DNA of 64,000 nucleotides from Chloroflexota bacterium (GTDB lineage: Bacteria; Chloroflexota; UBA6077; JACCZL01), in contig JADLFM010000062.1 of NCBI GenBank assembly GCA_020845495.1, forward strand, positions 1-64,000. Direction: 5' to 3'. Position numbers and translations under genes: made by a program. The notes below the pieces were generated by a model. That model saw nothing but the letters and a program-made list of their open reading frames with translations, was not told where the DNA came from and ran no database searches. Shown here piece after piece: positions 49,868-57,702 of the stretch. The stretch's first letter is position 1. Each line of letters opens with the position of its first letter.

Positions 49868-50788
49868 TCAGGCGCGCGGATCGCCGCCACGTCCGGCCCG
49901 CATCAACCAGGTGTGCGTCTTGGCGCGCAGTTGGGCTGGAGCGAAGGGCCGGACGAGGAAGTCATTGGCGCCGGCCTCGAATGCCTGCACGACGTACTCC
50001 GGCGGCGCGGACGATCCCAGCATGATAATGGGTGTATCCTGCCTCACCCCACAGGCGCGCAGCGCCCGGCAGGTTGCAAAGACCTCACGCCGGTCACCGT
50101 CGACCGCCAGTAGCACGACGTCAGGCTGCTCGGCAGCCGCGCGAGCCGCGACGTCAGCGTGCCCGCTCTCCTCGACCACCTCAAACTCGCCGGCCAGCAG
50201 CGCGAAGACGCGCCGTCCGAGCTCCGCATCGTCGTTGATCAGTAGCAGTTTCGGCCCACTGACGCGTGGCGGGTCGCCACGAACCTCGGCGGCGCGGAGG
50301 CGCTCGTAGGTCAATGCATTGTCGATCGCGAGCCCACAGCGGACGGCAAGGCGCTTGAAGCTCTCCACATCAGTGACGGGAAAGGCTCCGCCGCCTCGCC
50401 TGTTCAGCACTTGCAGCACGCCGATACTACGGCCGTCGCCGGCACGGAGCGGGCCACACAGGATGCTATGGGTTCGATAGCCGGTTTGCCGGTCCACATC
50501 GGGGTTGAAGCGAGGGTCGGCGTACGGGTCGGCAACATTGATGAGCACGCCCGTAGTCAGGACATGACCGGCGATGCCACGGTCGGCCGGAAAACGGATC
50601 ACTTGCCGCCCGACGCCAAGTGCCACTCGAGACCAGAGCTCGTGCCGCTCCTCATCGTAGATGAAGATCGACGAACGATCCGCGTCGATGACCTGGACGG
50701 CTTCGCGTGCGAGAAAATCGATGAGGGCGTCAAATGCCCGCTCCGCCGGAGCGGCGTCGGTGGAGCGGATCTCATCATCGCTATCCAT
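49868..50788 (-). CDS. GAF domain plus degenerate receiver domain protein
   Basis: The 306-residue protein has a GAF domain (about 15-165) with an NKFDE-like segment VADPYADPRFNPDVDRQTGY, as in cyclic-nucleotide-sensing GAF domains. It is followed by a receiver domain (178-300). The receiver keeps the acidic NDD near its start, but Ala228 sits where the phospho-acceptor Asp should be (VVLLAVDG), Arg280 replaces the conserved Lys (VRPF) and Gly replaces the switch Thr. It should not be phosphorylated in the normal way. ATG 50788 is preferred to the GTG two codons earlier. Confidence 0.78.
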   Translation of the reverse strand: MDSDDEIRSTDAAPAERAFDALIDFLAREAVQVIDADRSSIFIYDEERHELWSRVALGVGRQVIRFPADRGIAGHVLTTGVLINVADPYADPRFNPDVDRQTGYRTHSILCGPLRAGDGRSIGVLQVLNRRGGGAFPVTDVESFKRLAVRCGLAIDNALTYERLRAAEVRGDPPRVSGPKLLLINDDAELGRRVFALLAGEFEVVEESGHADVAARAAAEQPDVVLLAVDGDRREVFATCRALRACGVRQDTPIIMLGSSAPPEYVVQAFEAGANDFLVRPFAPAQLRAKTHTWLMRAGRGGDPRA

Positions 50789-51008
50789 GGCCACCCCGGC
50801 CAGGGCACGTCGTCTGGCCCGCTCCTCGTCGCTCGCACTGTCGCCGTTGCGACGACCCTCTACCCTGCCGCTGCCATCGTACCACGGGATGACGCGACTG
50901 ACTCCTCAACGGGTGTCCCAGAGTAACTACGGACATCACTACATGACTACAAGAAGGGAATTTCGGCGTGGGGGCTTGCGTGAGGCCGGCGACTCTTGAA
51001 TAACGCAA

Positions 51009-51038
51009 GCGCGGGACACCTGGACGGCTGTCCCGCGC
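51009..51038 (-). terminator. terminator after tRNA-Arg
   Basis: GCGCGGGACA (51009-51018) and TGTCCCGCGC (51029-51038) form a perfect 10-bp stem with a 10-nt loop, 7 bases past the tRNA CCA end. On the minus strand the stem is followed by TTGCGTTATTC, a moderately U-rich stretch. Confidence 0.6.
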
Positions 51039-51045
51039 CTGTGAC

Positions 51046-51120
51046 TGGTACGCCCGGAGGGACTCGAACCCCCGCATCTGGCTCCGGAGGCCAGCGCTCT
51101 ATCCACTGAGCTACGGGCGC
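51046..51120 (-). tRNA. tRNA-Arg (anticodon CCG)
   Basis: On the minus strand the cloverleaf is complete: acceptor GCGCCCG/CGGGCGT (first pair G-U), D arm GCTC...GAGC, anticodon stem CTGGC/GCCAG with loop CTCCGGA giving CCG, and T arm GGGGG-TTCGAGT-CCCTC. The discriminator is A and CCA is encoded. It reads CGG arginine codons. Confidence 0.94.
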
Positions 51121-51275
51121 ATCATCGCACAGTGTACCCCGAGCGAAATGCGCCTCGCAAACATCCGGTGCAGCCTCGTGCGGTCTCAGCGTCACCTCGC
51201 TGCCGGGAGACAGGCAGCGAGATGTGAGTATGCTTCCCCATCCGCCGAAGGGCGTCGTGGAGGCTCTGTGTCTCG

Positions 51276-51887
51276 TCAGTCGCGCCTGGTCGCCGCCCGC
51301 TCGGCGAACAGACGGGCAACATGCCGCATACGCTGGGCAGCGGTCACGTTGGTCAGCGCCGCCAGGCCGATCAAGACAGCCAGCAGCGCGTACTCGTGGA
51401 CGATCATCCCGATCCCGAGGACCACGATACGCTCGGGCCGCTGAAACAATCCGACCTCGCAGTCGAGCCCCAGCCCTTCGGCACGCGCCCGACAGTAACT
51501 CACCATGAACGAGCCAACGAGCGCGAGCCCCGTCGCCGCTAACGCGGTCACGTCGTCACCGCGAGCGAACCAGACGAGCAGCCCCAGAAATACGACCGCT
51601 TCCGAGTACCGATCCAGGACGGAGTCCAGAAACGCGCCGTACGCGCCGGCCGTACCGGCGGCCCGCGCGACGGCACCATCCAGAAAGTCGAGCGCGTTGA
51701 CGACCAGGAACAGCGCCCCGGCAATGCTGATCCACCCCTGGGTGACCATCAGTGCGACGACGACGTTGAGTGCGAAACCGGCGTAGGTCAGCCAGTTGGC
51801 CTGGACGCCGGCACGGGCCAAGGACGCCGCCAACGGCTGCACCGCCTCCCGGAACCCGAGCTTGAAACTTCGCATCCAGACCGCCAT
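51276..51887 (-). CDS. CDP-alcohol phosphatidyltransferase, probable phosphatidylinositol (phosphate) synthase
   Basis: The 203-residue membrane enzyme has the CDP-alcohol phosphotransferase motif DFLDGAVARAAG...GAFLDSVLD (D-x2-DG-x2-AR-x8-G-x3-D-x3-D), which binds CDP-diacylglycerol and two metal ions. Six membrane helices are likely. The substrate alcohol (glycerol-phosphate, inositol or inositol-phosphate) cannot be told from this motif. The neighbours, an inositol-phosphate synthase, a PimA-like mannosyltransferase and PatA-like acyltransferases, point to phosphatidylinositol-phosphate synthase, as in the mycobacterial PIM cluster. It is the last gene of the operon, 45 bases after the mannosyltransferase. 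Confidence 0.85.
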   Translation of the reverse strand: MAVWMRSFKLGFREAVQPLAASLARAGVQANWLTYAGFALNVVVALMVTQGWISIAGALFLVVNALDFLDGAVARAAGTAGAYGAFLDSVLDRYSEAVVFLGLLVWFARGDDVTALAATGLALVGSFMVSYCRARAEGLGLDCEVGLFQRPERIVVLGIGMIVHEYALLAVLIGLAALTNVTAAQRMRHVARLFAERAATRRD

Positions 51888-51932
51888 TGTCAGCCCATCA
51901 CCATTAACGCCGAACCTTCATGATCGTCATCA

Positions 51933-53156
51933 TCAGCGCGCCAGACGGGCCGCCATGCCGACGGTGACCCGCCAGGAGCCCCGTATCTTCCGTAGACCGC
52001 CGATCAGTCGACCCGACCGTACCTCCGGATCTTCCATGTGAGCATCGATCGTTTCGGCATAAAAGTCGAGCACCTTATCCGCCACCCGCGACCAATCGTA
52101 ACTGGCCGCCGTCTGCCGGCCGCTTGCGCCCATGCCACGCCGCAGGCTGGCGTCGGCCAGCAGCCGTGAGACGGCGACTGCCAGCGCGGCCGGATCTCGT
52201 GGCGGCACCAGCAGGCCCTCACGGCCGTCAGTCATAACCTCGGCGTATCCTCTGATCGCCGACGCGACGATCGGCCGGCCGGCCGCCATCGCTTCCAGCA
52301 GGACGATACCGAAGCTCTCCTGCCCCGTCGACGGCGCGCAGAAGACATCGGCCGTCTGGTAGTACCGCACCAGATCGTCCGCCGAGACGTAGCCGGTGAA
52401 GACAACGGACGTCCAGCCATGCATCGAGACGTAACGCCGGTAACTCTCCAGGCGCCGTCCGCCTCCTCCGACGACGATCAGACGTGCCTGGGGGAACTGG
52501 GCTTGCACGCGCGGCCACGCTCGCAGGAGATACTCCAGGCCCTTGCGCTTCTCGAGCCGGCCCACGAACAGGACGTCGAGCCGATCGTCCTCGTACGCTG
52601 GGAGCGGCTCCATCGGGGTGGCGAAGCGACCGTAGTCGATCCCGTTCGGGATGATCCGGTAGTCACCGGGAAAGCGATCGGCCACGAAGTCGCGGGCCGG
52701 TCCAGACACGGCGATCTTGCCGTGGAGCCGACGGAACAGCGGCTTCAGGACCGGCTTACCGTAGAAGTAGGCGGTGTTGGTACGGCTGTAGGCGTGAAAC
52801 GTCCCCACGTTCACGGCCTGTGAATGCCGCAGCACGGTCAGAGGGAGGGCCGGCATCATCGGTTCGTGGAGATGGACGATGTCGAAGCCCTGATAACTCA
52901 GCAATCGCTTGACCTGGACGTACCCGCGCAGTGGCAGCGTGATGCGCGCCACCGAGCCGTTGGCCGGAATCGGCATCGGCCGGCCCACCCGATGCAGCGT
53001 CGGCGGCTCGGACACGTCAGCCGGGTTGACTGACGAGGGTGCGATCACATGGACCTCATGCCCGCGTCGCATGAACTGTTCGGCTAGATTCCGAACGTGC
53101 TCGGTGACCCCGCCAGGATATGGATAGTCGTAGGGCGAGACCAGCGCGATCTTCAC
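51933..53156 (-). CDS. PimA-like phosphatidylinositol mannosyltransferase (GT4)
   Basis: The 407-residue GT-B enzyme starts VKIALVSPYDYPYPGGVTEHV. The acceptor-side segment PIPANGSVARITLP closely matches the NGSVA loop of mycobacterial PimA, and DIVHLHEPMMPALPL matches its HEP loop. The GDP-mannose side has VLFVGRLEKRKGLEYLL (Arg and Lys contact the donor phosphates) and ESFGIVLLEAMAAGRPIVAS (catalytic Glu). PimA transfers mannose to phosphatidylinositol at the inner membrane face. The GTG start has AAGGAG upstream. The gene sits between acyltransferase 1 and the phosphatidyltransferase in the same operon. Confidence 0.85.
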   Translation of the reverse strand: MKIALVSPYDYPYPGGVTEHVRNLAEQFMRRGHEVHVIAPSSVNPADVSEPPTLHRVGRPMPIPANGSVARITLPLRGYVQVKRLLSYQGFDIVHLHEPMMPALPLTVLRHSQAVNVGTFHAYSRTNTAYFYGKPVLKPLFRRLHGKIAVSGPARDFVADRFPGDYRIIPNGIDYGRFATPMEPLPAYEDDRLDVLFVGRLEKRKGLEYLLRAWPRVQAQFPQARLIVVGGGGRRLESYRRYVSMHGWTSVVFTGYVSADDLVRYYQTADVFCAPSTGQESFGIVLLEAMAAGRPIVASAIRGYAEVMTDGREGLLVPPRDPAALAVAVSRLLADASLRRGMGASGRQTAASYDWSRVADKVLDFYAETIDAHMEDPEVRSGRLIGGLRKIRGSWRVTVGMAARLAR

Positions 53157-53246
53157 CGCGACTCCTTCCCCGGCGGGACCGAGTGTCCGTCTGGACAGTG
53201 AACCGAGGCACGATGACCGGGCGACCCCTCGCGTGCGTCGAGCCGA

Positions 53247-54134
53247 TCAGTGCGCGCCCCACACACGCTGGAGCACGGTCCACTGCTCCGGGTGTCTGGC
53301 GATATGGTACTCTAGCCGAGCGGTGACGCGATCCGTTATCCGCCGGAGATCGGACCGCAAGTCGCCCGTCCGGTCGATACATACTGGTGCATCAACCGTT
53401 CCGTCGACGCGGCCGTCACGGCGGCGGCTCACGACGGCCGGGATGATCGGTGCGCCTGTACGCAGCGCTAGCAGGGCCGGGCCAGACGGCAGGCAGGCAT
53501 CGCGCCCAAAGAACGGCCGTCGCAGGCCACCTCCGCCAACGTCGCGGTCGACGACGAGGAAGACCAGCTCGTTGCGTCGAAGCGACGCCGCCATCTCAAC
53601 GGCGAGTCGTGGCCCGAGCGGCACGAATTGCACCGAGTGGCCATCGCGCACGCGCACCATCAGATCGCGGAGTGCCGGCGGTTCGATCGGCTCGACGGCA
53701 CAGATCCCTCTGGTGCCGCACGCGACCGCCAAAGCCTGCGCCCCAACGAGCGGACTGCTCAGGTGCGCTGTGACCATGATCGCGCCGGTCCCGCGCGCCA
53801 GCGCCGCCCGAACGTGTTCTGTCCCGTGCAACTGGACGAAGCGCAGCAACTCGGCGTCACTCATGTACGACTGGCGAAAGGTGTCGTAGTAGTTCCAGAG
53901 GTTGTGCCGAAAGACCTGTCGGACCGCTCGGGTGTGACCCGGCCCTCGCGCCCCGAGCACCTGCGCCAGGTTCTCCTCAACTGCCCGCCGCGCCCCGGTC
54001 GAGAGCCGATAGGTGGCGCCGGCAACGCCCGCGAGGACCGGATACGCGATGCGAGGGGGCACCCGCTTGGCCAGCCACAGGGCTGCGCAATACCCGTCGA
54101 CCGTCAGACGTGCCCGCCAGTCAGGCACGCTCAA
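53247..54134 (-). CDS. LpxL/PatA-like acyltransferase with altered active site (acyltransferase 1)
   Basis: The 295-residue protein belongs to the HtrB/LpxL/PatA acyltransferase superfamily: NLWNYYDTFRQSYM, FVQLHGTEHVRAAL, VFLVVDRDVGGGGLRRPFFGRDACLPSGPALLALRTGAPIIP. In the catalytic H-x4-D/E motif the His is present (VTAHLSSPL, His124), but position 129 is Leu in place of the acid. It may be inactive, use another residue, or act as a binding subunit of acyltransferase 2. The GTG start overlaps the end of acyltransferase 2 by 14 nt, so the two are translated together. Confidence 0.82.
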   Translation of the reverse strand: MSVPDWRARLTVDGYCAALWLAKRVPPRIAYPVLAGVAGATYRLSTGARRAVEENLAQVLGARGPGHTRAVRQVFRHNLWNYYDTFRQSYMSDAELLRFVQLHGTEHVRAALARGTGAIMVTAHLSSPLVGAQALAVACGTRGICAVEPIEPPALRDLMVRVRDGHSVQFVPLGPRLAVEMAASLRRNELVFLVVDRDVGGGGLRRPFFGRDACLPSGPALLALRTGAPIIPAVVSRRRDGRVDGTVDAPVCIDRTGDLRSDLRRITDRVTARLEYHIARHPEQWTVLQRVWGAH

Positions 54135-55038
54135 CCATCAGCCCCGATCTGCCGTCGTCCGGATACTCCCCAAACCCGGTGTGCGGGCGCCAGAAGCGGC
54201 GAAACATGTACCACTGGTCGGGGTACTGGCGGACTCGCGATTCGAGCCAGTTGGCGACCCGCTGGGTAAGAGCACGGACGTCCTCGTCGCGCCGACCCGT
54301 GGGGGTGTACGGGATCGGGGGACTGACGAGCGCAATGAACCGGTTACCTCGCCGAATACCGACCGCGCCGAGCACCGGCGATCCATCCCGCAGTGCCAGC
54401 CGGGCGACCCCCTCGGGGAGCCGTGTCTCGCGCCCAAAGAAGGATGCCGGCACCCCACCCTCGTCCATCGGGCGGTCGAAGACGACGGCCACGACCTCAT
54501 TTCGCCGAAGTGCCGCGTACAGGTCGCGGACACCCGTCTCGATCGGGATGGTGTTCATGCCAACCCGCCGCCGAATCTCCTGGACCCGCGCGTTCCAGGC
54601 CGGCGGCTCCAGCGTGTCGACGATCGTGTTGACCGGGTACCCACGCCCGGCCAGCACCGCCGCTGGTAGATCCCAGTTGCCGACGTGCCCGGTCACCAGC
54701 ACGAGCCCCTTACCCCGCGCTAGCGCGTTCGGAATATGGTCCCAGCCGACGACCGTGCAGACTCGCTCGCGCTCGGCGCGTGTGGTGGAGGGTAACCAGA
54801 GCACGTCGATCATGTAGCGCGCGTAGTTGCGAAAGACCTGCCGAGTACGACGATGAACGTCGCGGGCCGTGGCGCTCGGGCCGAGAATCTGGCGCATGTT
54901 CGCCGCTGCACGCAGATAGTGGCCCCGCCAGCCGAAAACGACCAGCGGAGCCAGCAGGTCCGCCAGGATATACAGCCAGGTGCGGGGCACGATGCGCACC
55001 AACGCACTGCCGAGAATGTGCCCCCAGAGCGCGAGCAT
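54121..55038 (-). CDS. LpxL/PatA-like acyltransferase (acyltransferase 2)
   Basis: The 305-residue protein is a full member of the HtrB/LpxL/PatA family. A membrane-associated N-terminus (about 1-38) precedes VLVTGHVGNWDLPAA with His118 and Asp123, the complete H-x4-D catalytic pair, then VVFDRPMDEGGVPASFFGRETRLPEGVARLALR. In mycobacteria PatA of this family acylates the mannose of phosphatidylinositol mannoside; in Gram-negatives the family acylates lipid A. No lipid A genes are present here, and the inositol and mannosyl neighbours favour a PatA-type role. It starts 23 bases after ino1 ends. Confidence 0.87.
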   Translation of the reverse strand: MLALWGHILGSALVRIVPRTWLYILADLLAPLVVFGWRGHYLRAAANMRQILGPSATARDVHRRTRQVFRNYARYMIDVLWLPSTTRAERERVCTVVGWDHIPNALARGKGLVLVTGHVGNWDLPAAVLAGRGYPVNTIVDTLEPPAWNARVQEIRRRVGMNTIPIETGVRDLYAALRRNEVVAVVFDRPMDEGGVPASFFGRETRLPEGVARLALRDGSPVLGAVGIRRGNRFIALVSPPIPYTPTGRRDEDVRALTQRVANWLESRVRQYPDQWYMFRRFWRPHTGFGEYPDDGRSGLMVERA

Positions 55039-55061
55039 CAGGTCAGACGGGGACGCTGCCC

Positions 55062-56276
55062 CTACGCCTCCTCACTCTCCGACGCGGCCGATGGCGTGCG
55101 CTGTGCCTTCGCACTCGTGCGCCCGTCCTCGCTCGCCGGACCGGATGCCGGAGCGCTCTCACTGGCGGCGGCGGTGCCGCCGTTCGCCGCGCCGCGCCCG
55201 CCTGGTTGCGCATCGCGGATGAAGGCGTCGACCATCTCCCTCGCCACCTCGTCAGTGTGCTGGATCGGCGGTGACTTCATGAAGTACGCCGCCGGCCCTT
55301 CCAGGGTGCCGGAGATGTCGCGGTCGAGCGCGAGCTTGGCGCAGCGAACCGCGTCGATGACGACGCCGGCCGAGTTTGGCGAGTCCCAGACTTCCAGCTT
55401 CAACTCGAGGTTGAGCGGCACGTCGCCAAAGGTCCGGCCTTCGAGCCGGATGTACGCCCACTTTCGGTCGGTCAACCACGGAACGTAGTCACTCGGGCCG
55501 ATGTAGACGTTGCCGTCGCCGATATCGTAGTCGAGCTGCGACGTCACGGCGTTCGTCTTGGAAATCTTCTTCGACTCCAATCGTGACCGTTCCAGCATAT
55601 TGTAGAAGTCCATGTTGCCGCCGACGTTGAGCTGACTGGTTCGCTCCAGCTTCACGCCGCGATCCTGAAACAGCCGTGCCAGGACACGGTGCGTGATCGT
55701 GGCACCAACCTGGCTCTTGATGTCGTCGCCAATGACCGGCAGATTATGGTCCTTGAATCGATTCTGCCAGTACTCTTCGCGCCCAATGAAAACTGGGATA
55801 CAGTTGACAAAGGCGCAGCCAGCGGCGAGCACCTGTTCGACGTACCACTTCGTCGCCGTCTCACTCCCAACCGGAAGATAGTTTACGACGACGTCAGTCT
55901 TGGTCTCGCGTAGGATTCGCACGATGTCGGCCGTCGAGCCCGGCGCCTTCTCGATCTTCTGCTGGAGGTAGTGTCCAAGGCCGTCGTGCGTCATGCCTCG
56001 CGAGACCGGGATGCCGAGATGCGGAACTTTCGAGAAGACGTACGTGTTATTTGGCTCGACGAAGATCGCCTCGGACAGATCCTTCCCGACCTTGTTCGCG
56101 TCGATGTCAAATGCAGCGCTGAACTCGATGTCGCGAATCCGGTATCCGCCCAGATTGACGTGCATCAAGCCGGGAACGGCGTCCTCGTCGCGGGCGTTCT
56201 TGTAGTACTCGACGCCCTGCACCAGGGCCGAGGCGCAGTTCCCTACGCCGATGACCGCCACTCTGACTGCGCCCAC
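55062..56276 (-). CDS. ino1: inositol-3-phosphate synthase, prokaryotic type
   Basis: The 404-residue NAD-dependent isomerase makes inositol-3-phosphate from glucose-6-phosphate. [22 protein letters not shown] is the NAD-binding motif. [36 protein letters not shown] and [14 protein letters not shown] are conserved in actinobacterial Ino1. The final 50 residues are a low-complexity Ser/Ala/Glu tail not needed for the fold. GGGGGAGAGG lies before the GTG start. As first gene of a five-gene minus-strand set it provides the head group for the phosphatidylinositol lipid made by the genes downstream. It is divergent from prfB. Confidence 0.95.
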   Translation of the reverse strand: MGAVRVAVIGVGNCASALVQGVEYYKNARDEDAVPGLMHVNLGGYRIRDIEFSAAFDIDANKVGKDLSEAIFVEPNNTYVFSKVPHLGIPVSRGMTHDGLGHYLQQKIEKAPGSTADIVRILRETKTDVVVNYLPVGSETATKWYVEQVLAAGCAFVNCIPVFIGREEYWQNRFKDHNLPVIGDDIKSQVGATITHRVLARLFQDRGVKLERTSQLNVGGNMDFYNMLERSRLESKKISKTNAVTSQLDYDIGDGNVYIGPSDYVPWLTDRKWAYIRLEGRTFGDVPLNLELKLEVWDSPNSAGVVIDAVRCAKLALDRDISGTLEGPAAYFMKSPPIQHTDEVAREMVDAFIRDAQPGGRGAANGGTAAASESAPASGPASEDGRTSAKAQRTPSAASESEEA

Positions 56277-56404
56277 TGCGCGTCCTCTCCCCCGCTCATG
56301 GGGCGAGTCTCGGGCTCACCCTGGGGCTTACCCTGGCCGCGCGTCCCGGCTGCCGGGCTGGTCCCAGCGGCTCGGCCTCGTGCGGGCTGACCCGTCGCCC
56401 ATGG

Positions 56405-56410
56405 TAGGAT
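56405..56410 (+). promoter_or_regulatory. extended -10 box for prfB
   Basis: TAGGAT (56405-56410) is preceded by TGG, giving an extended -10 (TGG-TAGGAT). Transcription from about 56417 would leave a 44-nt leader before the prfB start. No good -35 is present. Confidence 0.4.
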
Positions 56411-56460
56411 TGTCAGGTTTGCCGTGTCCGCGAACAAACATACCGGTAGGGTAGAAAGCC

Positions 56461-57571
56461 GTGCAAGAGACTCGAAACGCACTCGATGAGCTTCGCGCTC
56501 ACATCTCCGATCTTCTGGTGCGTCTTTGACTACGCTGGTAAGCAGCAGCGTATCGCGACGCTCGAAGAACGATCGGCGCAACCAGGCTTCTGGGACGACG
56601 CGGAGACGGCACAGACAACCCTGAAGGAGCTTTCCGGGCTCCGCGACGAGCTCGGTCCGTGGGAGCGGCTCTCCACACGAACTGACGACGCCCTCGTTCT
56701 GCTCGATCTTGCCGAAGAGGCCGACGACGCCGACACCGCGGCCGAAGTCGAGGGCGAGGTTCAGGGTATCCGCGACACCCTCGCCGATCTCGAGTTCAAA
56801 CTCGTGTTGTCTGGTCCGTACGACCGCAACAACGCGCTCGTCGCGGTCCACGCCGGTACCGGCGGCACTGAGGCCCAGGACTGGGCGCAGATGCTGCTCC
56901 GGATGTACGTCCGCTGGGGCGAGCGGCATCGTTACAAGGTCGAACTGCTGGACGAGACCGAAGGAGAAGAGGCCGGCGTCAAGAGCGCGACAGTCCTGGT
57001 CAAGGGTGAATTCGCCTACGGCTACCTCCGCAGCGAGCGGGGTACGCATCGGCTCGTCCGACTGTCGCCGTTCGATCAGGCCCACCGTCGACATACCTCG
57101 TTCGCCAAGGTCGAGGTCATGCCGGAGGTGGACAATACGATCAACATCGAGATTCGACCCGAGGACGTCAAGCTCGACATGTTCCGTTCTGGCGGCCCGG
57201 GCGGCCAGAACGTCAACAAGGTGAGCACAGCCGTCCGGCTGACCCACGTGCCGACGGGCATCGTCGTGTCCTGCCAGACTGAGCGCTCGCAGCTTCAGAA
57301 TCGCGAGACGGCGATGATGATGCTGCGCTCGAAACTACTCGAGCTGGAACTGGAGAAGCGCGAGGCGGAACAGGCCAGCCTGCGCGGCGAGCACGTCGAA
57401 GCCACCTTTGGCTCGCAGGTCCGCAACTACGTCCTGCACCCCTATAAGCTGGTCAAGGACGAGCGCACCGACCTGGAGACCAGCGACGCCACCGGCGTGC
57501 TGGACGGCGACCTCGACGAGTTCATGAAGGCGTACCTGGCCTGGGCGGTCGGCCGCGACGGCAACGCCTGA
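56461..57571 (+). CDS. prfB: peptide chain release factor 2 with programmed +1 frameshift
   Basis: RF2 terminates translation at UGA and UAA. The GTG at 56461 opens a 22-codon frame ([20 protein letters not shown]...) that ends in CTT TGA C at 56524-56530. A +1 shift on CTT moves the ribosome to GAC TAC GCT, giving the continuous protein ...[28 protein letters not shown]. The full protein is about 369 residues. SPF (LVRLSPFD) is the stop-codon recognition motif and [10 protein letters not shown] the catalytic GGQ loop. GGTG three bases before CTT is at the classic frameshift-SD position but is weaker than the usual AGGGGG. A release-factor shortage favours the shift, so RF2 regulates itself. 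Confidence 0.95.
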
Positions 57572-57702
57572 GCGACCGCAACGCCGATCTCTATCCTCAG
57601 CGTCCCATCGGCGCCTCTCCATCGCGTTGTATCGTGATGGAGGGGCGCCACGACGCGAGAAGCCACGCGCCAGGGCCGAGACTCGCCCTCCGGGGAGCGG
57701 GC

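Noticed and set aside
53247..55038. Lipid A late acyltransferases (LpxL/LpxM)
   Set aside because: The fold fits, but the operon is inositol/mannosyl lipid and the window has no lipid A or outer-membrane genes.
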